Source: Nocardioides sp. TRM66260-LWL (GTDB lineage Bacteria; Actinomycetota; Actinomycetes; Propionibacteriales; Nocardioidaceae). Taken from it: a stretch of 64,000 bases of DNA. Where the stretch lies: contig NZ_JAIQZK010000006.1 in assembly GCF_020075545.1 (NCBI RefSeq), positions 168,329-232,328 of the forward strand, given 5' to 3'. The notes under the pieces were generated by a model. That model did not search any database. It was not told where the DNA came from and saw only the letters and a list, made by a program, of their open reading frames with translations. Below, in pieces: positions 1-10,980 of the stretch (the first letter of the stretch is position 1; each line of letters starts with the position of its first letter). The position numbers and the translations under genes were made by a program.

Positions 1-2028
<2,028 letters not shown>

Positions 2029-2032
<4 letters not shown>

Positions 2033-2928
2033 CGGTGCTCTTCCTGGTGGCGGGGGCGACGGACCATCGGGGCGGACCCGGCGTGGGTGAGGGTCTGCAG
2101 GATGACGGCGGAGATCTCCTCGACCGAGCGGGCGGAGGAGTCGATCGACGGGATGCGGTGGGCGTGGAACAGGTCCGAGGCCCGGCGCAGCTCCCAGCGG
2201 CACTGCTCGGGGCTGGCGTAGCGGGATCCGGGCCGGCGCTCGTGGCGCACCCGGCTGAGGCGGTCGACGGTGGTGGTGATGCCGAAGCAGCGGTCCCGGT
2301 AGGGACGCACCGGCTCGGGCAGCTCGGAGCTCTCCAGATCCTCGTCGACGAGGGGGTAGTTCGCGACGTACAGGCCATGCTGGAGGGCCAGGTACATCGA
2401 CGTGGGCGTCTTCCCGCAGCGCGACGGTGCGAGAAGGATCACGTCGGCCTTGTCGAGGGCCCGCAGCGACTGGCCGTCGTCGTGCTCGATGGTGAACTCC
2501 ACCGCCGCCATCCGGGCGTTGTAGCGCTTGATGTCGCCCACGCCGTGCAGCCGCAGGGCCTGCCGACGGCCGCGCCGGCCGAGCAGCTGCTCGACGCGCG
2601 CCATGTGCAGGTCGAAGAAGTCGATGATCGGCGCGCGCGTGCGACCCAGCTCCTGGCGCACGTCGTCCTCGGCCGCGGTGCAGAACACCAGCGGGGCGAC
2701 GGGGCCGGCGTCGAGGGCGGCGTCGATGGTCTCCACGACGGCCCGCGCGGCCTCGACCGAGGAGATGAACGGGATCGTGGTGCGCTCGAAGCGCAGCTCG
2801 GGGAACTGCAGCAGCAGCGCGTTGCCCATCGTCTCCGCGGAGATGCCGGTGCTGTCGGACAGGAAGAACACCGGGACGACGGGCTCCTGGCCGTCCTCGC
2901 CGGGCTCCTGCAGCCGGTCCTCGCTCAC
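2029..2928 (-). CDS. ppsR: PEP synthase regulatory protein, kinase/pyrophosphorylase (DUF299)
   Basis: This is a bifunctional ADP-dependent kinase and Pi-dependent pyrophosphorylase that inactivates or reactivates PEP synthase through the Thr next to its catalytic His. The 299-residue length suits the family. The N-terminus carries the typical [15 protein letters not shown] block (residues 21-35). The P-loop-like [12 protein letters not shown] lies at about residues 165-176, followed by KxxPTSMYLA-type and NYPLVDED segments. The GTG start (2928-2926) is chosen because a GGGAGGG Shine-Dalgarno sequence sits just upstream. The stop overlaps the ppsA start by four bases, so regulator and target are coupled. 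Assignment is from family motifs and gene pairing. Confidence 0.92.
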
Positions 2929-3005
2929 GCGTCCCTCCCCCCGCCCGCCGCTCCCTGACCGGGGACGGGCAGGCGAACCGTAACCACCTCGCGGCGGCGC
3001 GCGCA

Positions 3006-6000
3006 CTAGCGACCGACGCGCGGGACCGGCTGCCCCACCCCGGCGGGCCCCCACCGGACGACCCGATCGACGAGCTCGAGCCCGATCGGCGTGTGGGTGA
3101 TCCACAGGACCGTCCGGCCGCCGGCGACGCCCCGACCGAGCACCTCGCCGGCCAGCCGCAGCGCGGTCGGGTGGTCGAGGTGCGCGGCCGGCTCGTCGAG
3201 GACCAGCACCGCCGCGTCGGCCAGGAGGGCCCGCGCGACCCCGAGGCGTGCCCGCTCGCCGCCCGACACCGCCGCGTGACCGGCGCCGACGAGGGTGTCG
3301 GCGCCCTGCGGGAGCGCGTCGAGCCACTCCCCCAGGCAGGCGGCCCGGAGGGCCGCGACGACCTCGGCCCGTGACGCGGTCGGCCGCGCGAGCCGGACGT
3401 TCTCCAGCACGCTGGTCGCGAAGACGTGCGGCTCGTCGTCGACCAGCCCGACGCGCGCCCGGACGTCGTCGAGGGGCAGCGTGCGCAGGTCGACGTCGTC
3501 GAGCCGGACGCTCCCGGCGACGGGGTCGAGGAACCGCAGCGCGAGCGCCGCGACGGTGCTCTTGCCGCAGCCCGACGGGCCCAGCAGCGCGACCCGCTCG
3601 CCGGGCGAGACGACGAGGTCGACCGGGCCGACCAGCGGCGCGCCCGGCGTCCAGCGCGTCGTCGCGCCCTGCAGCGCCAGCCCCGGCCGGACGCCGGGGT
3701 GCAGGCGCGCCGAGGCCACGGTGTCGCGGACCGCCGGCGCGGTGCGCTCCCAGGCGTCCAGTCGCGCCGCCGCGGCCTCCACGCGCACGGCCAGCGCGCC
3801 GGCGTCGGCCAGCGGCAGCAGGAGGTCGAGCAGGGCGAGCGGCAGCAGGACGAGCAGCGCGAGCACGGGCCCGCCGAGGCTGCCGGTGCTGACGGCGGGC
3901 TCGGCGACGACGGCCGTCGCGGCGATGGTCGCGCCGGCCGTGGCGAGCAGCCACAGGCGGGCCGCGGCCGGCCCCCGGGCCGCGCGCCGTCCGGCGTCGG
4001 CGACCTCGGCGGCGCGGCCGGCGATCGCCCCGACGGCCCGACCGGTGGCCTGCCAGGCGCGCAGCTCGGCGGCGGTGCCGAGCGCCTCGACGACCACCCC
4101 GGAGAGCCGGGCACGGGCGGCCACGAGGTCGGGCTCCGCCCGGCGCACCGAGCGGCGGGCCAGCAGCCACGCACCGCAGCCGCCGGCGAGGGCGCCGCAG
4201 CCGACGACCACGCCGGCGGCGGGCAGGAGGAGCAGCGCGACCAGCGTGGTGCCGAGCCCGACGACGACGGCCTCCCGGACGGGCATGCGGACGCGCAGCT
4301 CGCGGTCGACCACGCCGTCGACGTCGTCGACGATGCCGGCCAGCACCTCGCCGCGGGTCCCCCCGGCGCCGAGCCGCGCCGGCACCAGCGGCACCAGGGC
4401 GGCGTAGGCCTCGACCCGTCGCCGGGCCAGCAGGCGCAGCGCGGCGTCGTGGCTGCGCAGCCGGGCCAGGTAGCGCAGCGCGGGTCGTCCGAGGCCGAAG
4501 GCCCGGACGGCGACGATCGCGACGAGCAGGGTCAGCACCGGCGGACGGGACGCCGCCTGCACGATCAGCCAGCCGGCCGTCGCGGTGAGCGCGACCCCGC
4601 AGCCGGACGCCAGCGCGCCGATCAGGGCGTCGACCCGCAGGCGGCGCAGGAGCCGGCGCTCGGACTCCGGTTCGTCGTCCGCGGCGGTCCCCGGAGACGC
4701 GGGGTCGGCCGCGGGCTCCACGTCCCGGACGGGGGGTCGGACGGCCGTCGCCGCCGGCCCCGGGTCCGCGGGCGGCGCGAGGGCGATGCGGTGGTCGGCG
4801 AGGGCGACGAGCGCGTCCTGGTGGGCGACGGCGAGCACCGCGACGTCGCGGGCGAGCTCGACGACGGTGTCGAGGACCAGCCGCTCGGTGATCTCGTCGA
4901 GGTGCGCGGTGGGCTCGTCGAGCAGCACCCAGCGTCGTCCGCCCACCTCGACGCCGAGGACCAGCCGAGCGAGCGCGAGTCGGGCGCGTTCGCCGGCGGA
5001 CAGGCCGCGGCCGTCCTCCGCGACGGACGCCGCCAGGCCGCCCAGGTCGCGCACCCGCTCGGCGAGGGCGACCCGCTCCAGCGCGTCCCAGAGCCGTCGG
5101 TCGCTCGCGTCGGGCGCGGCCAGGCGCAGGTTGGCGGCCACGGTGTCGGCCAGCAGCACCGGCCGCTGCGGCAGGACCGCGACCTGCCGCCGCCACGCCT
5201 CCCCCGCCGGCTCCAGCGGGCGGCCGCCGAGCAGCACCGTCCCGCCGACCTCCGCGCCCGCGCCCGGCTCGCCGGCGAGCGCGCCGAGGAGGGTCGACTT
5301 GCCGCAGCCGGACGGGCCGGTGAGCACCGTCAGGCCCCGGGACGGCACCACCGCCGAGGTCGGCGGGAGCGCCGGGACGCGACGGCCGGGGAAGGCGACC
5401 GTGAGGTCGTCGAGCACCAGCGCCGCGGGGGACGCGTCCACCGGCGCCTCACCCCGGCCCGGGATCGCCCCGACGGCCCCGGTGGTCCCCGCGGCCCCCG
5501 CGAGGAGGGCCTCGGCAGCCTCGAAGGTGGCCACCCCCTCCGCGGCGGCGTGGAACTCCGCGCCGACCCGACGCAGCGGCCAGTACGCCTCGGGCGCGAG
5601 CAGCAGCACCAGCAGCGCGGTGTGCAGGTCGAGCCCCCCGTCGGCCAGCCGGACGCCGACGGTCACCGCGACGAGCGCCACCGACAGGGTCGCCACCAGC
5701 TCGAGCACCGCCGAGGACGCGAAAGCCACCCGCAGGGTCGCCAGCGAGGCCCGGCGGTAGGCGTCGGTCAGCGCGGCGATCCGGCGGGTCTGAGCCGCCG
5801 CACGGCGGTGCGCGACCAGCGTCGGCAGGCCGCGGACGACGTCGAGGAAGTGTCCGGACAGGCGCCCCAGCGAGCGCCACTGGCGGGCCGCGCGGTCGCG
5901 GGTGGCCAGGCCCACGAGGGCGCCGAAGACCGGGACGAGGGGCAGGGTGGCCAGCACGATCAGGGCGGTCGTGAGGTCCTCGAGCGCGATCGCGACGACC

Positions 6001-6443
6001 GTCAGCGGCGGCAGGACGACGCCGAGCACCAGCGCCGGCAGGTAGCGGGTGAGGTACGGCTCGGCGGCCGCGACCCCGCGGGTCAGCAGCACCGAGTCCC
6101 GGGCGGCGTCGGGGGCCGGGCGAGCCAGCACGACCCGGGCGAGCCGCTCGCGCAGGGCGACGCCGACGCGTCCGGCCGCGCGGGCCGCCGCCTCGTCGCC
6201 GACCCGTCCGACCACGCCGCGCAGCAGCAGGACGACGGCGACCGCCGCCGCCCATCCGCCCGCGCCCAGCCCGGCGGTCGTGCGGCCGAGGGGCGTGGGC
6301 AGCACCGCGAGCACCAGCCCGGTGACGCTCCACGCCTGGGCGACCACCAGGCCGGCGGAGAGCACGCCGGCCAGCCCGACGACCGCGAGGGGTCGCCGGG
6401 CCGGCGCGAGGTGCGGCAGCAGCCGCGGGTCGAGCGGCCTCAC
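3006..6443 (-). CDS. cydDC: Fused CydDC-type ABC exporter for cytochrome bd assembly
   Basis: One 1145-residue protein contains two complete ABC half-transporters (TMD-NBD-TMD-NBD), corresponding to CydD then CydC. CydDC exports cysteine/glutathione and is needed to assemble cytochrome bd. Walker A motifs GPSGCGKST are near residues 378 and 956. Signature motifs [14 protein letters not shown] and [15 protein letters not shown] and the Walker [13 protein letters not shown] are visible. The GTG start overlaps the cydB stop (GTGA). Fusion of the two subunits is known in actinobacteria such as Streptomyces; elsewhere they are separate genes. Last gene of the cydA-cydB-cydDC operon. Confidence 0.93.
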   Translation of the reverse strand: MRPLDPRLLPHLAPARRPLAVVGLAGVLSAGLVVAQAWSVTGLVLAVLPTPLGRTTAGLGAGGWAAAVAVVLLLRGVVGRVGDEAAARAAGRVGVALRERLARVVLARPAPDAARDSVLLTRGVAAAEPYLTRYLPALVLGVVLPPLTVVAIALEDLTTALIVLATLPLVPVFGALVGLATRDRAARQWRSLGRLSGHFLDVVRGLPTLVAHRRAAAQTRRIAALTDAYRRASLATLRVAFASSAVLELVATLSVALVAVTVGVRLADGGLDLHTALLVLLLAPEAYWPLRRVGAEFHAAAEGVATFEAAEALLAGAAGTTGAVGAIPGRGEAPVDASPAALVLDDLTVAFPGRRVPALPPTSAVVPSRGLTVLTGPSGCGKSTLLGALAGEPGAGAEVGGTVLLGGRPLEPAGEAWRRQVAVLPQRPVLLADTVAANLRLAAPDASDRRLWDALERVALAERVRDLGGLAASVAEDGRGLSAGERARLALARLVLGVEVGGRRWVLLDEPTAHLDEITERLVLDTVVELARDVAVLAVAHQDALVALADHRIALAPPADPGPAATAVRPPVRDVEPAADPASPGTAADDEPESERRLLRRLRVDALIGALASGCGVALTATAGWLIVQAASRPPVLTLLVAIVAVRAFGLGRPALRYLARLRSHDAALRLLARRRVEAYAALVPLVPARLGAGGTRGEVLAGIVDDVDGVVDRELRVRMPVREAVVVGLGTTLVALLLLPAAGVVVGCGALAGGCGAWLLARRSVRRAEPDLVAARARLSGVVVEALGTAAELRAWQATGRAVGAIAGRAAEVADAGRRAARGPAAARLWLLATAGATIAATAVVAEPAVSTGSLGGPVLALLVLLPLALLDLLLPLADAGALAVRVEAAAARLDAWERTAPAVRDTVASARLHPGVRPGLALQGATTRWTPGAPLVGPVDLVVSPGERVALLGPSGCGKSTVAALALRFLDPVAGSVRLDDVDLRTLPLDDVRARVGLVDDEPHVFATSVLENVRLARPTASRAEVVAALRAACLGEWLDALPQGADTLVGAGHAAVSGGERARLGVARALLADAAVLVLDEPAAHLDHPTALRLAGEVLGRGVAGGRTVLWITHTPIGLELVDRVVRWGPAGVGQPVPRVGR

Positions 6444-7480
6444 GCGCGGCCCGCCTCGACGGGCCGGCGGGGCTGGGCGCGGCGGCCGACCGACGCGGCC
6501 GGGCCGGCGACGCGCTGCCGGAACACCCAGTACGTCCAGGCCTGGTAGGCGAGGACGAGCGGGGTGAAGACCGCCGCCACGACGGTCATGACGCCGAGGG
6601 TGTAGGGCGTCGCGGCGGCGTTGGTGACCGTCAGGGACGCCCCGCCGGCGAGGCTGGTGGGCAGCACGTCGGGGAACAGCGCGAGGAACAGGCCGGCCAC
6701 CGCCACCCCGATCGCGGCGAACGTGCCCGCGAACGCGCGTCCCTCGGCGCCCGCGGCGGTGGCGAGCAGCCCGCCGACGAGCAGGACCGCGGCCGCGGCG
6801 AAGGCGAGGCCGGACGCGAGGGTGCCGGTGCGCTCCTGGGTCCAGGCCAGGAAGGTCACCGCCGCCAGCGCCGCGGGCAGTCCGCAGCGCAGCGCCAGCT
6901 CGCGCGCCTCGCGGCGCACGCCGCCCTCGGTGCGCAGCGCGAGGAACGTCGCGCCGTGGGTGAGGAAGAGCAGCAGGGTGGTGAGGCCGCCGAGCAGGGC
7001 GTAGGGGCTGAGCAGGTCGAGGAGGCCGCCGACGTACTCGTGCCGCGCGTCCAGCGGCACCCCGCGCAGGATGTTCGCGAACGCGACGCCCCACAGCACG
7101 CTCGGCAGCGCGGAGCCGACGACGAGCGCGACGTCCCAGCGGCGGCGCCACACGGCGTCCTCCCGCTTGCCGCGGTACTCCAGCGCGAGCCCGCGGACGA
7201 TCAGGCCGACCAGCACCAGCAGCAGCGGCAGGTAGAGGCCGCTGAACAGCGAGGCGTACCACTCCGGGAAGGCCGCGAAGGTGGCGCCGCCGGCGACGAG
7301 CAGCCACACCTCGTTGCCGTCCCAGACGGGGCCGATCGTGGCGAGGATCTGCTGCCGCTCGGCCTCGCCGCGGCCGAGCACGGGCAGGAGCAGGCCGACG
7401 CCGAAGTCGAACCCCTCCAGGCACAGGTAGCCGATCCACAGCACGGTGATCAGGCCGAACCAGACGGTGGTGAGCTCCAT
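6440..7480 (-). CDS. cydB: Cytochrome bd ubiquinol oxidase subunit II
   Basis: The 346-residue polytopic membrane protein starts MELTTVWFGLITVLWIGYL and contains the family block EGFDFGVGLLLPVLG at residues ~22-36 and GPVWDGNEVWLLVAGGATFAAFP. Together with CydA it forms the high-affinity quinol oxidase used at low oxygen. A GAGAGGAA Shine-Dalgarno sequence precedes the ATG. It lies 37 bases after cydA and overlaps cydDC by four bases, so the three genes form one transcript. Confidence 0.95.
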   Translation of the reverse strand: MELTTVWFGLITVLWIGYLCLEGFDFGVGLLLPVLGRGEAERQQILATIGPVWDGNEVWLLVAGGATFAAFPEWYASLFSGLYLPLLLVLVGLIVRGLALEYRGKREDAVWRRRWDVALVVGSALPSVLWGVAFANILRGVPLDARHEYVGGLLDLLSPYALLGGLTTLLLFLTHGATFLALRTEGGVRREARELALRCGLPAALAAVTFLAWTQERTGTLASGLAFAAAAVLLVGGLLATAAGAEGRAFAGTFAAIGVAVAGLFLALFPDVLPTSLAGGASLTVTNAAATPYTLGVMTVVAAVFTPLVLAYQAWTYWVFRQRVAGPAASVGRRAQPRRPVEAGRA

Positions 7481-7517
7481 GACGGTTCCTCTCTCGAACG
7501 GGGGCGGGGCGGGGCGA

Positions 7518-9026
7518 CTAGAAGGCCAGGGCGAGATCGGCGCCGGCGTCCTCGGCGTCGGCCTCGCGGTCGGCGGCGCCGTCGGCCCCGCCGGGGGTGC
7601 GCGCCGGCGGCTCGCCGGGGTCGAGGGGGTCGAGGCCGCGCCGGACGTGGTCGAGCAGCAGCCGCAGCTCGACCACCGCCAGCACGCCGTAGAGGAGCGT
7701 GAAGGTGACCAGCGAGACCAGCACCTCGACCGTCGACACCGACGGCGAGACGGCCTGCGCGGTGGTCATCAGCCCGAAGACCGCCCAGGGCTGGCGGCCC
7801 ATCTCGGTGAACACCCAGCCCGCGGTGTTGGCCAGCAGCGGCAGCAGCGGCAGGGCGACGGCGGCGGGGAGCACCCAGCGTCCGGTGGGCGTGCGGCCGC
7901 GGCGGGTGGCCCAGAGCACGACCGCGCCGATCAGCGAGGCGAGCGCGCCGAGCCCGATCATCAGCCGGAAGGTCCAGTAGGTCACCGGGATGACCGGCGT
8001 GTAGTCGCCGGGCGAGTAGTACCGGGCGCCGGGGTCCTGGCCGTAGGCGGCCCGGTAGCGCTCCTGCAGCTGGTGGATGCCCTGCACCTGACCGCTCGGC
8101 GAGCCGGTGGCCAGGAAGGACAGCAGCCGCGGCACGCGCACCGAGAAGACCTCGCGGCTGCCGTCGGGCGTGCCGAGGGTGAACGCCGAGAAGGGGGCGG
8201 AGGACTGCGTGTCGTAGAGCGCCTCGGCGGCCGCCATCTTCATCGGCTGCACCTCGGTCATCACCTTGCCCTGCAGGTCGCCGCTGACCGAGACCCCCAG
8301 GCCCGCCACGAGCATCACCCACGCGGCCGTCCGGACCGCGCCGCGGTAGGCGCGGTGGTCGGCGACGGCGTCGGGACGGCCGGCCGCAGCGGCGGCGCGT
8401 GTGCGGGCCAGGTGCCACAGCCCGATGCCGAGCACGAACCCGGCGGAGGTGAGCCAGGCCGAGAGCAGGACGTGCGGGAAGGTCACCAGCTGCACCTTGT
8501 TCAGCAGCACCGCCGCGAAGTCGGTCATCTCGGCCCGGCCGGTGACCGGGTCGTAGTGGTAGCCGACGGGGTGCTGCATGAACGAGTTCGCGGCCAGGAT
8601 GAAGTAGGCGGAGAACAGCGTCCCGACGTGCACCAGCCAGATGCACGCCGTGTGCACGGCGTCCGGCAGGCGGCCGCGGCCGAACATCCACAGGCCGAGG
8701 AAGGTCGACTCCAGGAAGAACGCGAGCAGCCCCTCGACGGCCAGCGGCGCGCCGAAGACGTCGCCGACGAAGCGGGCGTAGTCGCTCCAGGCCATGCCGA
8801 ACTGGAACTCCTGGACGATGCCGGTGACCACGCCGATGGCGACGTTGATGACGAACAGGCGTCCCAGGAACGTCGAGACGCGCAGCCAGCGCTCGTCGCG
8901 GGTGCGCAGCCACGCCGTCTGGTAGGCCGCGACGAGGCCCGAGAGGCCGATCGTGAGCGGCACGAAGAGGAAGTGGTAGACGGTCGTGATGGCGAACTGC
9001 CAGCGCGCGAGGTCGAGGGGGTCCAC
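7518..9026 (-). CDS. cydA: Cytochrome bd ubiquinol oxidase subunit I
   Basis: The 502-residue subunit carries haems b558, b595 and d and the quinol site. His18 in the first helix (TTVYHFLFVPLTIGL) matches the haem ligand His19 of E. coli. EFQFGMAW and GLLAFFLESTFLGLW are family blocks. The GRQPW motif near residue 409 precedes the quinol-site helix. The Q-loop is short, the usual form in Gram-positive bacteria. The GTG start is preceded by AGGAGACCACC. The 200-base upstream gap holds a candidate TAGCGT -10 (9098-9093) and the palindromic DosR-like box at 9166-9179. Confidence 0.95.
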   Translation of the reverse strand: MDPLDLARWQFAITTVYHFLFVPLTIGLSGLVAAYQTAWLRTRDERWLRVSTFLGRLFVINVAIGVVTGIVQEFQFGMAWSDYARFVGDVFGAPLAVEGLLAFFLESTFLGLWMFGRGRLPDAVHTACIWLVHVGTLFSAYFILAANSFMQHPVGYHYDPVTGRAEMTDFAAVLLNKVQLVTFPHVLLSAWLTSAGFVLGIGLWHLARTRAAAAAGRPDAVADHRAYRGAVRTAAWVMLVAGLGVSVSGDLQGKVMTEVQPMKMAAAEALYDTQSSAPFSAFTLGTPDGSREVFSVRVPRLLSFLATGSPSGQVQGIHQLQERYRAAYGQDPGARYYSPGDYTPVIPVTYWTFRLMIGLGALASLIGAVVLWATRRGRTPTGRWVLPAAVALPLLPLLANTAGWVFTEMGRQPWAVFGLMTTAQAVSPSVSTVEVLVSLVTFTLLYGVLAVVELRLLLDHVRRGLDPLDPGEPPARTPGGADGAADREADAEDAGADLALAF

Positions 9027-9165
9027 GGTGGTCTCCTGGAGCTGCGGAGCGGGTCGCGATGGCCCGGGTCGGCGGTCTGCCGACCGCTCCTCACGCTAGG
9101 AATCGGCGGGCACGGCGCCCACGGGCCCGCGGCCCGTCCCTCGACGACCCGGGGCCCGGCCCGGC

Positions 9166-9179
9166 GGGACCGAGGTCCC
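9166..9179. promoter_or_regulatory. DosR/DevR-like palindromic box upstream of cydA
   Basis: The 14-mer GGGACCGAGGTCCC is a perfect 6-2-6 inverted repeat. It matches 11 of 14 positions of the mycobacterial DosR core GGGACTWWAGTCCC, including all ten outer bases. It lies ~140 bases upstream of the cydA start. A DevR/DevS pair is encoded 1.1 kb away. Binding is inferred. Confidence 0.55.
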
Positions 9180-9226
9180 GGCCCGATCCCGGCCCGATCC
9201 CGGACCAGATCCGGAGCAGGCGCGGC

Positions 9227-10156
9227 TCAGAGGACGGCGAGGACGTCGGCCAGCGGACGGCGCGGGGTGCGCCGCGGACGGCCGATCGGCTGCCAGCCGA
9301 TCCGCACCAGCAGCTGCGGCTCGAGCCGGCCGGCGAGCACGTCGCGGGCGAGCTCGGCGCGGGTCTCGGCCACCTCGTTGACCGCGGAGAGCGGCACGAC
9401 CGAGAGGCCGACCCCGGTGGCGTGCAGCCAGAGCGCCGAGAGCGCCTCGCCGACCGCCAGCCAGGCCGTGGGGTCGTCGTGCCCGGGCGCGGAGCCGAGC
9501 ACGAGCAGGCCGTCGCCCGGCTCCAGGTCGCGGTCCGGCGCGACCACGGGGGAGTCCAGGAAGGCGGGCGGCTCGCCGGCGGCGCGACGCAGCCGGTCGT
9601 CCGCCCGGCCCAGCAGGCGTCCGACGCGCACCCGGTCGCCGAGATCGAGCAGCGGCTCGGCCAGCGCACCGCGGGAGCGGGCCTGGCCCGCGAGGGCGTC
9701 GAGGTGGTCGGGCGGCACCGGCCAGGTGGTGAACCGTCGGCGATCGGTGCGGCGCTCGAGCAGGGCGTGCAGCGCGGCGACGTCGCGCGGGTCGACGGCC
9801 GGCGGCTCCCCGCCACCGGACGCGCCCGGGGCGCGGCCCAGCCGCAGCCGGGCGAGCAGGTCGGGCTCGGCGGCGGACGGCGTCCGCTCGACCTCGACCC
9901 GCAGACCCAGACCGCGGGCGGCGACGAGCGCGTGGTCGAGCGCGGCGCCGCAGCTCAGCACGCGCATCCGGCCGTCGGGGTCGTAGTCCGGGGACGTGCG
10001 CGCGGGGTCGACCCACAGCTGCAGCCCGTCGGGCGCGAGGCGCCACCGCCAGGGCTGGGCGTTGCGGACGCTCGGCGCCAGGCACGCCAGCTCGACGACC
10101 CGCGCGACGGCCTCGAGGAGCGACGGTCCGAGGCGCTCGGACTGGTCGAGTCCCAC
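9227..10156 (-). CDS. Acg-like nitroreductase family protein
   Basis: The 309-residue protein resembles the Acg/putative NAD(P)H nitroreductase group of the DosR regulon. Seen: an N-terminal block APSVRNAQPWRWRL, the typical flavin-contact segment, then RTDRRRFTTWPVPPDHLDAL and a C-terminal GLSVVPLSAVNEV...LLVRIGW block. Acg itself binds FMN but lacks normal NAD(P)H-dependent reductase activity, so the reaction is uncertain. I prefer the GTG at 10156-10154 because GAGGAGGAGCC precedes it. An in-frame ATG at 10192 would add 12 residues. It is divergent from devR across a shared region containing a DosR-like box, which supports a hypoxia/redox role. Confidence 0.8.
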   Translation of the reverse strand: MGLDQSERLGPSLLEAVARVVELACLAPSVRNAQPWRWRLAPDGLQLWVDPARTSPDYDPDGRMRVLSCGAALDHALVAARGLGLRVEVERTPSAAEPDLLARLRLGRAPGASGGGEPPAVDPRDVAALHALLERRTDRRRFTTWPVPPDHLDALAGQARSRGALAEPLLDLGDRVRVGRLLGRADDRLRRAAGEPPAFLDSPVVAPDRDLEPGDGLLVLGSAPGHDDPTAWLAVGEALSALWLHATGVGLSVVPLSAVNEVAETRAELARDVLAGRLEPQLLVRIGWQPIGRPRRTPRRPLADVLAVL

Positions 10157-10241
10157 GGCTCCTCCTCTCGTCTCCGGGTCGTGGGTGGGCAAGCGCAGCG
10201 CCGCACCGTCCCAGCCTGGGCCCCGGCGCGCCGCGATCGCA

Positions 10242-10255
10242 GGGTCCTAGGTCCC
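10242..10255. promoter_or_regulatory. DosR/DevR-like box between nitroreductase and devR
   Basis: GGGTCCTAGGTCCC matches 11 of 14 positions of the mycobacterial DosR core. It sits between divergent genes. A CAGGCT hexamer at 10217-10212 on the minus strand could be the nitroreductase -10, which would place the box near -42, a classical activator position. For devR, with a leaderless start at 10314, the centre is near -65. Confidence 0.5.
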
Positions 10256-10301
10256 GTCGGACCGAGCCCTCGGGCACGTTCCCCGCACGGTCCCGGAGCA
10301 C

Positions 10302-10307
10302 TACCGT
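10302..10307 (+). promoter_or_regulatory. -10 hexamer of devR, leaderless
   Basis: TACCGT lies six bases before the ATG at 10314 and there is no Shine-Dalgarno sequence, so transcription probably begins at the start codon. Confidence 0.6.
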
Positions 10308-10313
10308 GCTCCC

Positions 10314-10979
10314 ATGGCCGACCCCGTCCCCAGCGCCGGCAGCGCCGCAGCGATCCGCGTCTTCCTGCTCGACGACCACGAGATCGTGCGTCGCGGCATC
10401 AAGGAGCTCCTCGAGAGCGAGGGCGACATCGAGGTGGTCGGCGAGGCCGGCCTCGCCGAGGACGCCATCCGCCGCATCCCCGCGGTGCGCCCGCACGTCG
10501 CGATCCTCGACGGCCGGCTGCCCGACGGCTCGGGCGTCGACGTGTGCCGCGAGATCCGCTCGATCGACCCGTCGATCGCCGCGCTCATCCTCACCAGCTA
10601 CGACGACGACGACGCGCTCTTCGCCGCGATCATGGCCGGCGCGGCGGGCTACGTCCTCAAGCAGGTGCGCGGCACCGACCTCATCGAGACCGTCCGCCGG
10701 GTCGCGGCCGGGCAGTCCACGCTCGACCCCCACGTCACCGCGCAGGTGCTCGAGCGGGTGCGGCGCGGCCCGGTCAGCGACCCCGAGCTCGACTCGCTCA
10801 CCGCGCAGGAGCAGCGCATCCTGGAGCTCATCGGCGAGGGCCTCACCAACCGGCAGATCGCCGAGCGCATGTTCCTGGCCGAGAAGACGGTGAAGAACTA
10901 CGTGTCCTCGCTGCTGGGCAAGCTGGGGCTGAGCAGCCGCACGCAGGCCGCGATCTTCGCGACCAAGCACAAGATCTGA
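10314..10979 (+). CDS. devR: DevR/DosR-type NarL-family response regulator
   Basis: The 221-residue regulator has a receiver domain (~14-130) with phospho-acceptor Asp66 in AILDGRLPDGSG and Lys at the YVLKQ position. A C-terminal LuxR-type helix-turn-helix follows (~158-221). The recognition region GLTNRQIAERMFLAEKTVKNYVSSLLGKLG is nearly that of mycobacterial DosR. It is followed one base later by its sensor kinase. DosR activates hypoxia, NO and CO response genes, and the two DosR-like boxes nearby flank cydA and an Acg-like gene. Symbol given by resemblance to DevR; orthology not tested. Confidence 0.88.
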   Translation: MADPVPSAGSAAAIRVFLLDDHEIVRRGIKELLESEGDIEVVGEAGLAEDAIRRIPAVRPHVAILDGRLPDGSGVDVCREIRSIDPSIAALILTSYDDDDALFAAIMAGAAGYVLKQVRGTDLIETVRRVAAGQSTLDPHVTAQVLERVRRGPVSDPELDSLTAQEQRILELIGEGLTNRQIAERMFLAEKTVKNYVSSLLGKLGLSSRTQAAIFATKHKI

Positions 10980-10980
10980 C

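Noticed and set aside
3426..6548. A 1040-codon open frame opposite cydDC
   Set aside because: Shadow frame with repetitive Arg/Gln/Asp composition; the minus strand carries both complete ABC modules with Walker motifs.
9177..9213. Short direct repeats CGGCCCGATCC upstream of cydA considered as a Rex site
   Set aside because: They do not match the Rex consensus TTGTGAA-N4-TTCACAA and are common in GC-rich sequence.
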